Of a DNA stretch of 64,000 nt, positions 41,601 to 49,024 are shown piece after piece. Made by a program: the position numbers and the translations under genes. The notes under the pieces are model-generated. The model ran no database searches, had not been told where the DNA came from, and saw nothing but the letters and a program-made list of their open reading frames with translations. Source of the stretch: Flavobacterium sp. FEMGT703F. Its GTDB lineage: Bacteria > Bacteroidota > Bacteroidia > Flavobacteriales > Flavobacteriaceae. Numbering within the stretch: the first letter of the stretch is position 1; each line of letters starts with the position of its first letter. The stretch spans positions 1 through 64,000 of the forward strand of contig PGCN01000019.1 in NCBI GenBank assembly GCA_002786385.1, written 5' to 3'.

Positions 41601-41815
41601 TTGGATATTCATTACCTAAAAAATGGTTAACCGGTACTTTTATTCAAGATTTCAGAGTATCAGTAGTTGGTAGAAACTTAGCTATCCTTTACAAAAAAGT
41701 TCCTCATATTGATCCTGAAACAGGTTTCAGTAGTGCTAATGGTGAACAAGGCCAAGAGTTTGGTCAATTACCATCAGCTAGAACTTATGGGTTTAACATT
41801 AACATTAAATTCTAA
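38672..41815 (+). CDS. SusC/RagA-type TonB-dependent outer-membrane transporter
   Basis: SusC-like proteins import glycan or peptide oligomers through the outer membrane with a SusD lid, powered by TonB. The 1,047-residue protein has a signal peptide (MKTKLNGFLTLFIALLVQISFAQ) and a carboxypeptidase-regulatory-like domain (VTGVVTDNSGMPIPGVNVLV ... GTQTDFDGKFSI). The plug includes SGRVAGVQVTNSSG, ALFVIDGVPFDNTSY and VLKGPTAAALYGIRASKGVV. A 22-strand barrel follows, ending TYGFNINIKF. The SusD partner starts 8 bp downstream. No sugar enzyme, sulfatase or sensor gene is nearby, so the substrate cannot be read from context. Confidence 0.96.
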   Translation: MKTKLNGFLTLFIALLVQISFAQERIVTGVVTDNSGMPIPGVNVLVKGTKLGTQTDFDGKFSISASPTQTLVFNYVGMKSQEIVASSATINVKMMDAAVELEGVVVTALGVKKSEKAVTYAAQSVKGGALTEARESNLVNALSGRVAGVQVTNSSGAVGSSSRIVLRGASTITGNNEALFVIDGVPFDNTSYGNSGSGGGRDLPNGAASINPDDIESVTVLKGPTAAALYGIRASKGVVLINTKSGKKKDKFEVSFNTNTTFSNPLVLPNFQNSYGQGATSDYFEFVDGAGGGYNDGVDESWGPALDRGLSFVQWDSYKNGGLPTPWVSHPDNVKDFYETGVAQTNNVSIVSGGENSNFRLSIGNSDEKGMIPFTEFKKFNVGFNGNMNLGKKLSAGISMTYFNNKSDNLPVVGYSSQNVVQQFIWSARNVNFSDLKDWRNLPLAGANTPAAGTPLNWNTNFQNNPYWHLETNINTFDQDRITGNTFLNFKFTDNLSINGKLMLDQYSQRETLRNEKGSNENIDGYYAEIARRYSEINAEAILTYQRNLTTDLALTINAGMNSMKRVSTRQLGELSGGLELPGLFTLSNVKSGTTPTIDSDYTEQRINSVLGFGQLSYKGYAFLDFSGRNDWASVLPSQNNSFFYPAVTGSLVLSELADFSKAKISYAKIRGGWSKVGGIGPLDPYSLNRTFALSNNNFGTISSVPNTQWNPNLKPESTTGVEFGLDLNAFNNRVRFSATYYDQTSKDLILPLQIDGASGFTSSWENAGEMNNKGIELQLGATVLKKGDFSFDVDLNFAKNKNEVVSLGLTDAYVLGGQWDMELQARVGEAYGSIVGYPFLRNDAGQIIYENGLPQVNNTEKVVLGNITPDWTGGANFTFKYKNFDLSTLIDAKMGGDIFSMTYMWGRYAGTLEESLIGRETGVIGNGVVSDGNGGYTPNNVVVDAKTFNQTAYDYSNFTESGVFDASYVKLRQIVFGYSLPKKWLTGTFIQDFRVSVVGRNLAILYKKVPHIDPETGFSSANGEQGQEFGQLPSARTYGFNINIKF

Positions 41816-41823
41816 AAAAAGTT

Positions 41824-43242
41824 ATGAAAAAAATATTTGCCTTATTTGTCGCAGCACTCTCTTTATGGAGCTGTGATAAAAATTTTGAAGAGATCAACAC
41901 CTCTCCAAACAATTCCCAATCAACCGACCCTAATTTATTGTTGTCTTCAGCAATGATTACTACTCAAAACACTTTGTACAATGCACAAATTGGAGGAGAT
42001 ATGGGGCTTTGTTGGGCACAACAATGGTCAAAAGTTCAATACAATTCTGAAGAAAGATACACGCCGAGAAGAGCCGTTATGAATTCAGTTTGGACGAACC
42101 TTTACGCTAGTTCTATTGCAGAATGTAAAGCTGCCTATGAATTAGCCGGAACTACCGGAAACACTAACTTACAAGCTATCAGTTTAGTTTTGGAAGCCAA
42201 CAATTTCCAAATACTAACCGATATCTTCGGCCCTGTTCCTTTCAATGAAGCTGTAGTACCGGGTATCACTAAACCGGTTCACGACACAGAAGAAGTAGTT
42301 TATGACGGAATTCTTGATTTATTAGACCAAGCGGAAGCTTTATTTGCTAACGGAAGTGGTGAATTTACATCAACTGCTGACTTCATCTACCAAGGTGATG
42401 TAGCCAAATGGAGAAAATTCGGAGCTTCTTTGAAATTGAAAGCTTTAATGAGAATCTCAGGAAAAAGAAATGTTTCTACCGAAGTTACTGCTTTAGTAAA
42501 CTCTGGCTTATTAATGTCTTCTAATGACGATTCAGCTCAATTGGCCTACACCGCTTCACAACCTGACGCTAATCCAATTTACGAAACCATCGTTTACGGT
42601 AACAGAGCCGAGTACAAAGTTAGTTCTGTACTTGTAGACAAATTAAACCTTTTGGCTGATCCTAGACTAAGTGTTTTTGCACAAGTTAACGATGCTAATG
42701 CCTATGTTGGAAATGTACCTGGCGTTGAAAACCCTGGAAATTATAATGGATTCTCGTCTCCAGGTGAAGACTATTTATCTCCTACTTTACCGGGTGTATT
42801 ATTATCTTACGCTCAAGTAGAATTTTATTTAGCTGAAGCAGCTTTAACCGGAATCATTCCGGGCGGAATTTCAACAGCTGACACCCACTACAGAAATGGT
42901 ATATCGGCTAACATGAGCTATAATGGAGTTAATGCTACGCAAATCGCTTCTTATTTAACACAGCCTTCTCTTGACTTTACCACTGTAACTGCCGGTAAAG
43001 AAAAAATTGGTTTACAAATGTGGTTTGCGCTTTACGGACAAGGCATTGAGTCATGGACAGAATGGAGAAGAACCGGACAACCAGCCTTATCTCCAGTTGT
43101 TGACGCACAAATCAGTGCTATTCCAAAAAGATTCTATTATTCAACCGATTCACAAAACTTTAACCAAACAAACTACCAAGCAGCTGTTGCCTTATTAGAT
43201 AATGGTGACACTATGCTTTCCAAAGTTTGGTGGATGAACTAA
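41824..43242 (+). CDS. SusD/RagB-type substrate-binding lipoprotein
   Basis: The 472-residue lipoprotein (MKKIFALFVAALSLWSCDKN, lipobox Cys about 17) belongs to the SusD-like_2 branch. It has LLLSSAMITTQNTLYNAQIG, helical TPR-like repeats, LTDIFGPVPFNEAVVPG, VAKWRKFGASLKLKALMRIS and the C-terminal EKIGLQMWFALYGQGIESWT with WRRTGQPALSP. SusD forms the hinged lid over SusC and binds the ligand. Operon with the SusC gene upstream and two lipoprotein genes downstream is clear from spacings of 8, 11 and 14 bp. Confidence 0.95.
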   Translation: MKKIFALFVAALSLWSCDKNFEEINTSPNNSQSTDPNLLLSSAMITTQNTLYNAQIGGDMGLCWAQQWSKVQYNSEERYTPRRAVMNSVWTNLYASSIAECKAAYELAGTTGNTNLQAISLVLEANNFQILTDIFGPVPFNEAVVPGITKPVHDTEEVVYDGILDLLDQAEALFANGSGEFTSTADFIYQGDVAKWRKFGASLKLKALMRISGKRNVSTEVTALVNSGLLMSSNDDSAQLAYTASQPDANPIYETIVYGNRAEYKVSSVLVDKLNLLADPRLSVFAQVNDANAYVGNVPGVENPGNYNGFSSPGEDYLSPTLPGVLLSYAQVEFYLAEAALTGIIPGGISTADTHYRNGISANMSYNGVNATQIASYLTQPSLDFTTVTAGKEKIGLQMWFALYGQGIESWTEWRRTGQPALSPVVDAQISAIPKRFYYSTDSQNFNQTNYQAAVALLDNGDTMLSKVWWMN

Positions 43243-43253
43243 TACAAAAAACT

Positions 43254-44174
43254 ATGAAAAAATTTATTTATTTATTTATGGCCGTTGCCGCTTTAGGCGT
43301 CGTGTCATGCGAGGAGGACAACGATGTTCTTACCGGAAATAAAAATGAAGGAGGTCTTTTAAGCGTTAACACTATCCTTGTACCCTACGTAGTAGGAAAC
43401 GGAAATGATTTTGAATACGCTGCCTCTATTTCAGCTTTCCAAGGTGATATTAAAGTTAACTCTGTAGATATTTACAAAACTTTTACAACAGTTGACGGGG
43501 TAAGCTCTAACACAGCTTTATTGAAAACAATAACGTTTCCTAATACTGCACAAGTTGAAAATTTAGATTTTACAGCAACTTACAATGAGTTAATCAGTGG
43601 ATTAACTTTAAATGGAGCTGCATTATCATCAAGTGATTCTAATTTAAGTATTGGGGACTATTGGACGCTAACTTATGTATCAAACACTAGCGCCGGAACT
43701 CAAGCCCAAAACCTAAAAACAACTAAAGTTTCTGTTGGAACACGTTTTGCGGGTCAGTACAACGTAGTGCAATGTGAATATTGGAGATTAGGAGTTCCAA
43801 GACCCGATGTAACAGGACCATTTTTAGGAACTGTGGTTACTGTAGAATCTGTTAATGCAACTACCTACAGAAAACTAGAATGGGCAGGGCCTTTCTCTGG
43901 AAATGAATTCTACTTTACAATTGATTCAAATGATAATGTATTAGTACCAACAACTTATGACGGTGCTGTACAGTTATTAAACGGACAACCAGCCACTAAT
44001 TGTACAGAAACTCCGGGAGACATCACTTATGCATGTGGTTTTGCCGGCATTCAAAACAAAGCTGTTAGAGATGACGTTTTAGGTAAAGACAGAATTTATA
44101 TGTCATATGGTTATCTTACTGCTGGTTCCGGACCGAGAGAATTTTATGAGGTTCTTGAAAAAGTTGTTGATTAA
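43254..44174 (+). CDS. Lipoprotein of the SusCD locus, function unknown
   Basis: The 306-residue product starts MKKFIYLFMAVAALGVVSCE (lipobox Cys about 19), with an acidic EEDND stretch suggesting surface exposure. I start here rather than at the frame's first ATG, which overlaps the SusD gene. The N-half (about 25-160) looks like a beta-sandwich; the C-half, beginning TRFAGQYNVVQCEYWRLG, has aromatic residues and two Cys (NCTETPGDITYACG). I do not recognise a named family. By position it is a SusE/F-like accessory binding lipoprotein, which is inference. Confidence 0.8.
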   Translation: MKKFIYLFMAVAALGVVSCEEDNDVLTGNKNEGGLLSVNTILVPYVVGNGNDFEYAASISAFQGDIKVNSVDIYKTFTTVDGVSSNTALLKTITFPNTAQVENLDFTATYNELISGLTLNGAALSSSDSNLSIGDYWTLTYVSNTSAGTQAQNLKTTKVSVGTRFAGQYNVVQCEYWRLGVPRPDVTGPFLGTVVTVESVNATTYRKLEWAGPFSGNEFYFTIDSNDNVLVPTTYDGAVQLLNGQPATNCTETPGDITYACGFAGIQNKAVRDDVLGKDRIYMSYGYLTAGSGPREFYEVLEKVVD

Positions 44175-44188
44175 TTAAAAACACCATT

Positions 44189-45040
44189 ATGAAAAAAATA
44201 TTTAATAATAAATTTGGGTTAGGTTTACTTTTGTCATCTATGATGTTCATCTCTTGTGATGACTCTGGTGATGCTACAGGGTACAGCAACCTAATTGTAG
44301 CAGAAGATGTCGTGGGAACTATTACATTAGATAGTCCTTTGGCTAATTCACAAACTGTTAGAGAGGGTGACCAAAGTGTATTCACTTATACCATTACACT
44401 AAACAAACCTCAATCAATTGATATTCACGTTTCTGTGCTTCAAACAGCTGGTGATGCTGACGATCATGACTTCGAATTCGATCATGAACTTATCATTCCT
44501 GCCTATACTACTTCAGTTTCTGGAGAGATTAAAATCTTAAATGACGACGAAGATGAAGATGATGAAACTTTCACTCTTCGTGTTAGTAATGCAAACACTT
44601 CAAATGCCAGCATTACATCTCAAGAATTGTCATTTACTATCATTGATTGTTATTCTGATTTAGCAGGTACTTACAGCTACTCTACTACCAATGTATCTGC
44701 CCCAACAGGTGAATTCGCAGCCGGTCCGGTTACCGGAAACGTAACTTTTACTGCTGTTGGCGGAGGGGTATACAATCTTTCTGATGCTTCTTTCGGAGGC
44801 TGGAGAGGTTTATATGGACCGGGCAATATCGCAACTGGGGTTCAATTTGTAGACCTTTGTGGTGAAATTGCTTATGCAGGTGTAGATCAGTACAATGAGG
44901 TATTCACATTCTCAAACTTAGTAATCAACGGTGCTGACATGTCTTTCCACTGGGAAAATGATTACGGCGAATATGGAGATACAACCTTAACAAGAACAGA
45001 TGGCTCTAACTGGCCAAACTTTGTTTTGCAACAACCATAA
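44189..45040 (+). CDS. Calx-beta-like lipoprotein of the SusCD locus
   Basis: The 283-residue lipoprotein has a signal ending SSMMFISCDDS (Cys about 23). Residues about 45-155 resemble a Calx-beta domain: REGDQSVFTYTITLNKPQ, then the acidic calcium-site pattern ILNDDEDEDDETFTLRV and ELSFTIID. The C-half opens SDLAGTYSYSTTN and contains GGGVYNLSDASFGGW with several Trp/Tyr, a plausible ligand-binding beta domain laid out like the C-half of the preceding lipoprotein (AG-x-Y opening). It is the last gene of the SusCD operon and is followed by a terminator. Confidence 0.82.
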   Translation: MKKIFNNKFGLGLLLSSMMFISCDDSGDATGYSNLIVAEDVVGTITLDSPLANSQTVREGDQSVFTYTITLNKPQSIDIHVSVLQTAGDADDHDFEFDHELIIPAYTTSVSGEIKILNDDEDEDDETFTLRVSNANTSNASITSQELSFTIIDCYSDLAGTYSYSTTNVSAPTGEFAAGPVTGNVTFTAVGGGVYNLSDASFGGWRGLYGPGNIATGVQFVDLCGEIAYAGVDQYNEVFTFSNLVINGADMSFHWENDYGEYGDTTLTRTDGSNWPNFVLQQP

Positions 45041-45060
45041 CATTAAATTGTTCTAATCTA

Positions 45061-45090
45061 AAACCACCAGTTTTCACTGGTGGTTTTTTT
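45061..45090 (+). terminator. Terminator of the SusCD operon
   Basis: ACCACCAG (45063-45070) / CTGGTGGT (45077-45084) with loop TTTTCA is followed by T6. The next gene's -7 element starts 2 bp after it. Confidence 0.88.
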
Positions 45091-45091
45091 A

Positions 45092-45099
45092 TATCTTTG
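45092..45099 (+). promoter_or_regulatory. -7 element of rlmB abutting the start codon
   Basis: TATCTTTG matches TAnnTTTG and ends 4 bp before the rlmB ATG at 45104. The -33 would lie within the preceding terminator (TTTT in its loop). It implies a leaderless or nearly leaderless message. Confidence 0.5.
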
Positions 45100-45103
45100 C
45101 GCC

Positions 45104-45838
45104 ATGGAAAAAGAAAATCAAATCTTCGGAATCAGAGCCATAATTGAAGCCGTTAACGCAGGTAAGGAAATCGACAAAGTCTTTATTCAAACCGATGCGC
45201 AAGGCGAATTGATGCAAGAACTGCTCAAAACCCTGAAAAAAAACAGCATCAATTTCTCGTATGTTCCCGTAGAAAAACTAAACCGCTTAACAGTTAACAA
45301 CCACCAAGGTGCTGTGGCTACCATTGCCCCTATTTCCTTCGTTAATTTGGAAACCTTAGTAGACAGTGTTGTGGAAAGCGGCAAAACGCCTTTATTCTTA
45401 ATCCTCGACCAACTCAGTGATGCCCGAAACTTTGGCGCCATCATCAGAACGGCAGAATGTACCGGAGTTGACGGTATTATAGTGCAAAAAACCGGTTCCG
45501 CTCCGGTAAACGGTGACACCGTAAAAACCTCTGCAGGGGCCGTTTTCAATGTACCGATTTGCAAAGTCGACCATATCAAAGACGCCATTTTTTACCTGCA
45601 AGGCAGCGGCATCAAAACCGTAGCCGCCACCGAAAAAACCGAAGACAGCTTATACAGTCTAAACCTCAACGAACCCGTTGCCATCATCATGGGTAGCGAA
45701 GACCGCGGCATCAACCCGTCGGTGTTGAAAATTGTAGATGAAAAAGCCAAACTTCCTATGTTCGGAACCATCGGTTCCTTAAATGTTTCTGTAGCCTGCG
45801 GCGCCTTTCTTTACGAAACAGTTCGTCAAAGACAATAA
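45104..45838 (+). CDS. rlmB: 23S rRNA (guanosine-2'-O-)-methyltransferase RlmB
   Basis: RlmB methylates the ribose of G2251 in the P loop of 23S rRNA. The 244-residue SpoU/TrmH-family protein has an N-terminal substrate-binding domain (IFGIRAIIEAVNAGKEIDKV ... NHQGAVATIAP). Its knotted SAM domain has motif 1 DARNFGAIIRTAECTGVDG, motif 2 AIIMGSEDRGI and motif 3 LNVSVACGAFLYETVRQR. I start at MEKENQIFGIRA; the eight extra upstream codons overlap the terminator and -7 element. Confidence 0.95.
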   Translation: MEKENQIFGIRAIIEAVNAGKEIDKVFIQTDAQGELMQELLKTLKKNSINFSYVPVEKLNRLTVNNHQGAVATIAPISFVNLETLVDSVVESGKTPLFLILDQLSDARNFGAIIRTAECTGVDGIIVQKTGSAPVNGDTVKTSAGAVFNVPICKVDHIKDAIFYLQGSGIKTVAATEKTEDSLYSLNLNEPVAIIMGSEDRGINPSVLKIVDEKAKLPMFGTIGSLNVSVACGAFLYETVRQRQ

Positions 45839-45883
45839 TCACCTCTCTTATATTTAATATTTAATATCTAAAATTTAATATTA

Positions 45884-45962
45884 AAAGCGAAAGGCTCGGG
45901 ATTTATCCCAAATCCTTGTTCCCGCTTTGCGCGCTACATGGTAGCTGCTTCAATCGGGGCTA
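45884..45962 (+). repeat. Dispersed 79-bp palindromic repeat, copy C
   Basis: It is in the same orientation as copy A: AAAGCGAAAGGCTCGGG, TTGTTCCCGCTTTGCGC, CAATCGGGGCTA. Its hairpin is GCTAC-ATG-GTAGC, and a second stem GGGAT-TT-ATCCC lies near the left. It lies between convergent rlmB and the rhomboid gene, 9 bp beyond the rhomboid stop codon. Confidence 0.85.
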
Positions 45963-45971
45963 AAGAACTAT

Positions 45972-46736
45972 CTATTCGGCTAACTTGTTATCGTCTGTCG
46001 CTGCTTTGTAGGTGTAAACGTAATTTACTGTAGTTGGAGGGATTTCTTCTTCAATTTCCTCAGGTTCCGGCGTATTGACAAAGTTGCCATTCTCGTCAAA
46101 ATGCTTCATAAACATATCGTCCTCCGGATTAAAATCGGGTTTCTCCCATTCATATTGGATGGCTTTTTTATAATCGGGAGTTTTAAAAATAGCGGCAAAA
46201 ACAAAACCGGTTAAGAATCCGGCCAAATGGCCTTCCCAGGAAATTTGTCGGTCAACCTCAGGAAATACATACCAAATCATGCCGCCGTATAACATCACCA
46301 CCGTGAGCGATAAAGCCATGAGTCGGTAATACTGTGTCATCATCCCTTTAAAGAAAATAAAAGACACCAACACATAAATCAAACCGCTCGCGCCAATGTG
46401 AAAGGATTCGCGCCCAATAACCCAAGTAATCAATCCGGAAAAGACAATTCCGTAAACCAACACCTTGAGTGAGATGTCGCGGTAAAAATAAATCAGCGCC
46501 GCTGTTAAAATAAATAACGGAAAAGTATTGTTGGCAATGTGATTCAAATCACCGTGCAAAAACGGACTCAACAAAACACCTTGCAAACCTTGCCAGGTTC
46601 GGGGATAAATGCCGTGTGTGGTCCAATCGAGATTGAAGCGATCTTCCGCTAAGAAAACGCTCCATATCACCAACACCAAAAAAACCGGCACTATCCATAC
46701 CGAAGGCGTAAACTTAAAATGATGCTGATCGTTCAT
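45972..46736 (-). CDS. Rhomboid family intramembrane serine protease
   Basis: The 254-residue membrane protein (start taken at MNDQHHFKFTPSVWIVP; two other ATGs lie 6 and 14 codons upstream) has six or seven hydrophobic segments. Rhomboid landmarks are HGDLNHIANNTFPLF (helix 2 His/Asn), GRESFHIGASGLIYVL with the catalytic GxSG serine, and SWEGHLAGFLTGFVFA with the catalytic His. A cytoplasmic acidic tail of about 70 residues follows (EEIEEEIPPT). It cleaves membrane proteins within the bilayer; the substrate is unknown. Copies C and D of the dispersed repeat flank it. Confidence 0.93.
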   Translation of the reverse strand: MNDQHHFKFTPSVWIVPVFLVLVIWSVFLAEDRFNLDWTTHGIYPRTWQGLQGVLLSPFLHGDLNHIANNTFPLFILTAALIYFYRDISLKVLVYGIVFSGLITWVIGRESFHIGASGLIYVLVSFIFFKGMMTQYYRLMALSLTVVMLYGGMIWYVFPEVDRQISWEGHLAGFLTGFVFAAIFKTPDYKKAIQYEWEKPDFNPEDDMFMKHFDENGNFVNTPEPEEIEEEIPPTTVNYVYTYKAATDDNKLAE

Positions 46737-46851
46737 AGGCTTAAAATATCGCATTTGACTTGTCAAAAACACCGCCAAGATAAAAATAGTGCTAATTTGT
46801 CAGTTTACGGTATTTTTTAAAAAGTTTAAAAGAAGCCTTTTAGTTTGTATT

Positions 46852-46930
46852 TAGCCCCGATGGGAGTGACACCTTGTATAACGGACAGCGGGAACACGGT
46901 GTAAAAAATGCCCTAACGTTTGGCTCCTAA
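46852..46930 (-). repeat. Dispersed 79-bp palindromic repeat, copy D
   Basis: This is the most diverged copy, in the orientation of copy B: TAGCCCCGATGGGAGTG at the left, ACAGCGGGAACA in the middle and TTTGGCTCCTAA at the right. The short central hairpin is degraded, but a longer one is possible (ACACCTTGT / ACACGGTGT, 8 of 9 pairs). It lies between the divergent rhomboid and rarA genes, and its right end supplies a TTTG at 46919-46922 upstream of rarA. Confidence 0.75.
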
Positions 46931-46957
46931 ACTTCATAAAAATTGTATTTTTACCGC

Positions 46958-48235
46958 ATGGAAGCACCTTTGGCAGAACGCATCAGACCGCAGCGTTTGG
47001 AAGACTACATCAGTCAGTTACACTTGGTAGGCGAAAACGGTTCGTTGACCCAGCAAATTGCTCGTGGCGTTATTCCGTCGATGATTTTTTGGGGTTCTCC
47101 GGGCACAGGCAAAACCACTTTGGCGCAGATTATTGCCAAGCAAAGCAACCGTCCGTTTTACGAGTTGAGCGCCATTAACAGCGGGGTGAAAGACATCCGC
47201 GACGTGATTGAAAAAGCGAAACAAAGCGGCGGCTTGTTCACCGCCAAAAACCCGATTTTGTTCATAGACGAGATCCATCGTTTCAGCAAATCACAACAAG
47301 ATTCATTGTTGGCGGCTGTGGAAAAAGGTTGGGTAACCCTAATAGGCGCCACCACAGAAAACCCTAGTTTTGAAGTGATTCCCGCTTTGTTGTCACGTTG
47401 TCAGGTGTATATTTTGAATCCGTTTTCTAAGGAAGATTTGTTGGCTTTGTTGCACCGCGCGATGAAGGAAGACAAAATCATTTCCGCTAAAAAAATCAAA
47501 TTAAAAGAAACTGAGGCTTTACTGCGACTTTCGGGTGGTGACGGCCGTAAACTATTGAATATTTTTGAACTCGTTGTCAACGCCAGCCCTGAAGGTCAAA
47601 TTACAATTACCAACGACAAAGTATTGGAATTGGTGCAGCAAAACACGGTGCTGTACGACAAAACCGGAGAACAACATTACGATATTGTTTCGGCTTTTAT
47701 CAAATCCATCCGCGGTAGTGATCCCAATGGCGCTGTGTATTGGTTGGCGCGCATGATTGAAGGTGGCGAAGATGTAAAATTCATCGCCCGTAGAATGTTA
47801 ATTTTATCCAGTGAAGATATTGGCAACGCGAATCCTACGGCTTTTATCATGGCCAACAATACCTTTCAAGCCGTTTCTACCATTGGCTATCCGGAGAGCC
47901 GAATTATCTTGAGTCAGTGTGCGATATATTTAGCCACATCGCCTAAAAGCAATGCGAGTTATATGGCTATAGGCGAAGCTCAAGCTTTGGTGAAACAAAC
48001 CGGCGATTTATCGGTGCCGATTCATTTGCGCAACGCACCAACCAAACTGATGAAGGAATTGGGTTATGGCGAAGAATACCAATACTCACACAACTATGCC
48101 AACAATTTCTCGGAACAAGAATATTTACCCGATGAAATCAGGAATACAGATTTCTACAAACCGGGAAACAATGCTCGCGAGAACGAAATGCGTACCTTTT
48201 TGAAAAACCGTTGGAAAGATAAGTATGGGTATTAG
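46958..48235 (+). CDS. rarA: Replication-associated recombination protein A (RarA/MgsA), AAA+ ATPase
   Basis: RarA is a clamp-loader-like ATPase acting at stalled replication forks. The 425-residue protein starts [18 protein letters not shown]. It has Walker [17 protein letters not shown], Walker [17 protein letters not shown], sensor 1 [20 protein letters not shown] and the C-terminal tetramerisation region ([36 protein letters not shown]). I skip an ATG five codons upstream because the family starts near [20 protein letters not shown] -7-like sequence lies just before the ATG. It converges on the next gene with a 9-bp gap. Confidence 0.96.
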   Translation: MEAPLAERIRPQRLEDYISQLHLVGENGSLTQQIARGVIPSMIFWGSPGTGKTTLAQIIAKQSNRPFYELSAINSGVKDIRDVIEKAKQSGGLFTAKNPILFIDEIHRFSKSQQDSLLAAVEKGWVTLIGATTENPSFEVIPALLSRCQVYILNPFSKEDLLALLHRAMKEDKIISAKKIKLKETEALLRLSGGDGRKLLNIFELVVNASPEGQITITNDKVLELVQQNTVLYDKTGEQHYDIVSAFIKSIRGSDPNGAVYWLARMIEGGEDVKFIARRMLILSSEDIGNANPTAFIMANNTFQAVSTIGYPESRIILSQCAIYLATSPKSNASYMAIGEAQALVKQTGDLSVPIHLRNAPTKLMKELGYGEEYQYSHNYANNFSEQEYLPDEIRNTDFYKPGNNARENEMRTFLKNRWKDKYGY

Positions 48236-48244
48236 TTTGAGCGG

Positions 48245-49024
48245 TTAAAACTTCAGATTAATCGGTTCTGATACCAAGTTTCCATTGTTGTAATATTCAA
48301 ATACCCATTGTCCGTCTTTGAGTAACACGGTTCCGTTTACCCCATTTTTATCGGCCATAAACACATTCTTTTGGGAAGTGTTGTACAAACGCATGATGAC
48401 TTTAGGCTCGTTGTCAACCACTTGATAGCCGTTAGCTGTTGGTTGTGCAAAAAAGAACGGAGCATTAGGTTTAGTCTCAATTTTGTTGTCTTTTACTCTC
48501 ACCACGGGTTTCTCATCGGTATTAGTTGTAGAAACCGATTCAATTCTGGTTTCGGAAACCCTAACCACAGGTTTTTCTGTTGTTGGTTGAAATGGCAATG
48601 ATTTGCCTTCATACTTATAGTTCAAAGTTTCAAACGACTTGGCTGCTTCTCTCAGTGCTTGGCTATAAGCTATAGAATATTGTTTTTCACGACTGGTTCC
48701 AAGTTCGGTTTGGTAAACAATATTGCCTTTACAATCCTTTAAAGCCACTCTGATTTTAGTGACCATAATTCCGCTTTCATTGATTAAATCTGCTGTTAAA
48801 AAATCACAACGATTCATGGTGTCATTGGCAAAAGATTCGTCACTGAAATAGGCTTTGAAACCGTATTTTTGGAGCAATAGTTTAACAGAAGTATTCATCC
48901 CGTATTTGTCATCCGTTTTAAAGGCATCAAATTTTTTGGGAACAATTACATATTGATAATTATTAATTCCCTGAGAGTAAGACATAAAAGATACGAACAG
49001 TAACAAGAGTGCTATTTTTTTCAT
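48245..49024 (-). CDS. Secreted protein of unknown function
   Basis: The 259-residue product has a signal peptide (MKKIALLLLFVSFMSYSQ) and then a compact region (about 22-150) with NNYQYVIVPKKFDAFKTDDK, QKYGFKAYFSDESFA and CDFLTADLINESGIMVTKIR. A low-complexity middle repeats KPVVRVSETRIES and KPVVRVKDNKIET. The C-terminal domain is NGYQVVDNEPKVIMRLYNTS ... GQWVFEYYNNGNLVSEPI. I do not recognise a named family; similar flavobacterial proteins are left hypothetical. It is probably periplasmic. It is last in the radC-yjjG operon, its ATG overlapping the yjjG stop by one base. Confidence 0.75.
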   Translation of the reverse strand: MKKIALLLLFVSFMSYSQGINNYQYVIVPKKFDAFKTDDKYGMNTSVKLLLQKYGFKAYFSDESFANDTMNRCDFLTADLINESGIMVTKIRVALKDCKGNIVYQTELGTSREKQYSIAYSQALREAAKSFETLNYKYEGKSLPFQPTTEKPVVRVSETRIESVSTTNTDEKPVVRVKDNKIETKPNAPFFFAQPTANGYQVVDNEPKVIMRLYNTSQKNVFMADKNGVNGTVLLKDGQWVFEYYNNGNLVSEPINLKF

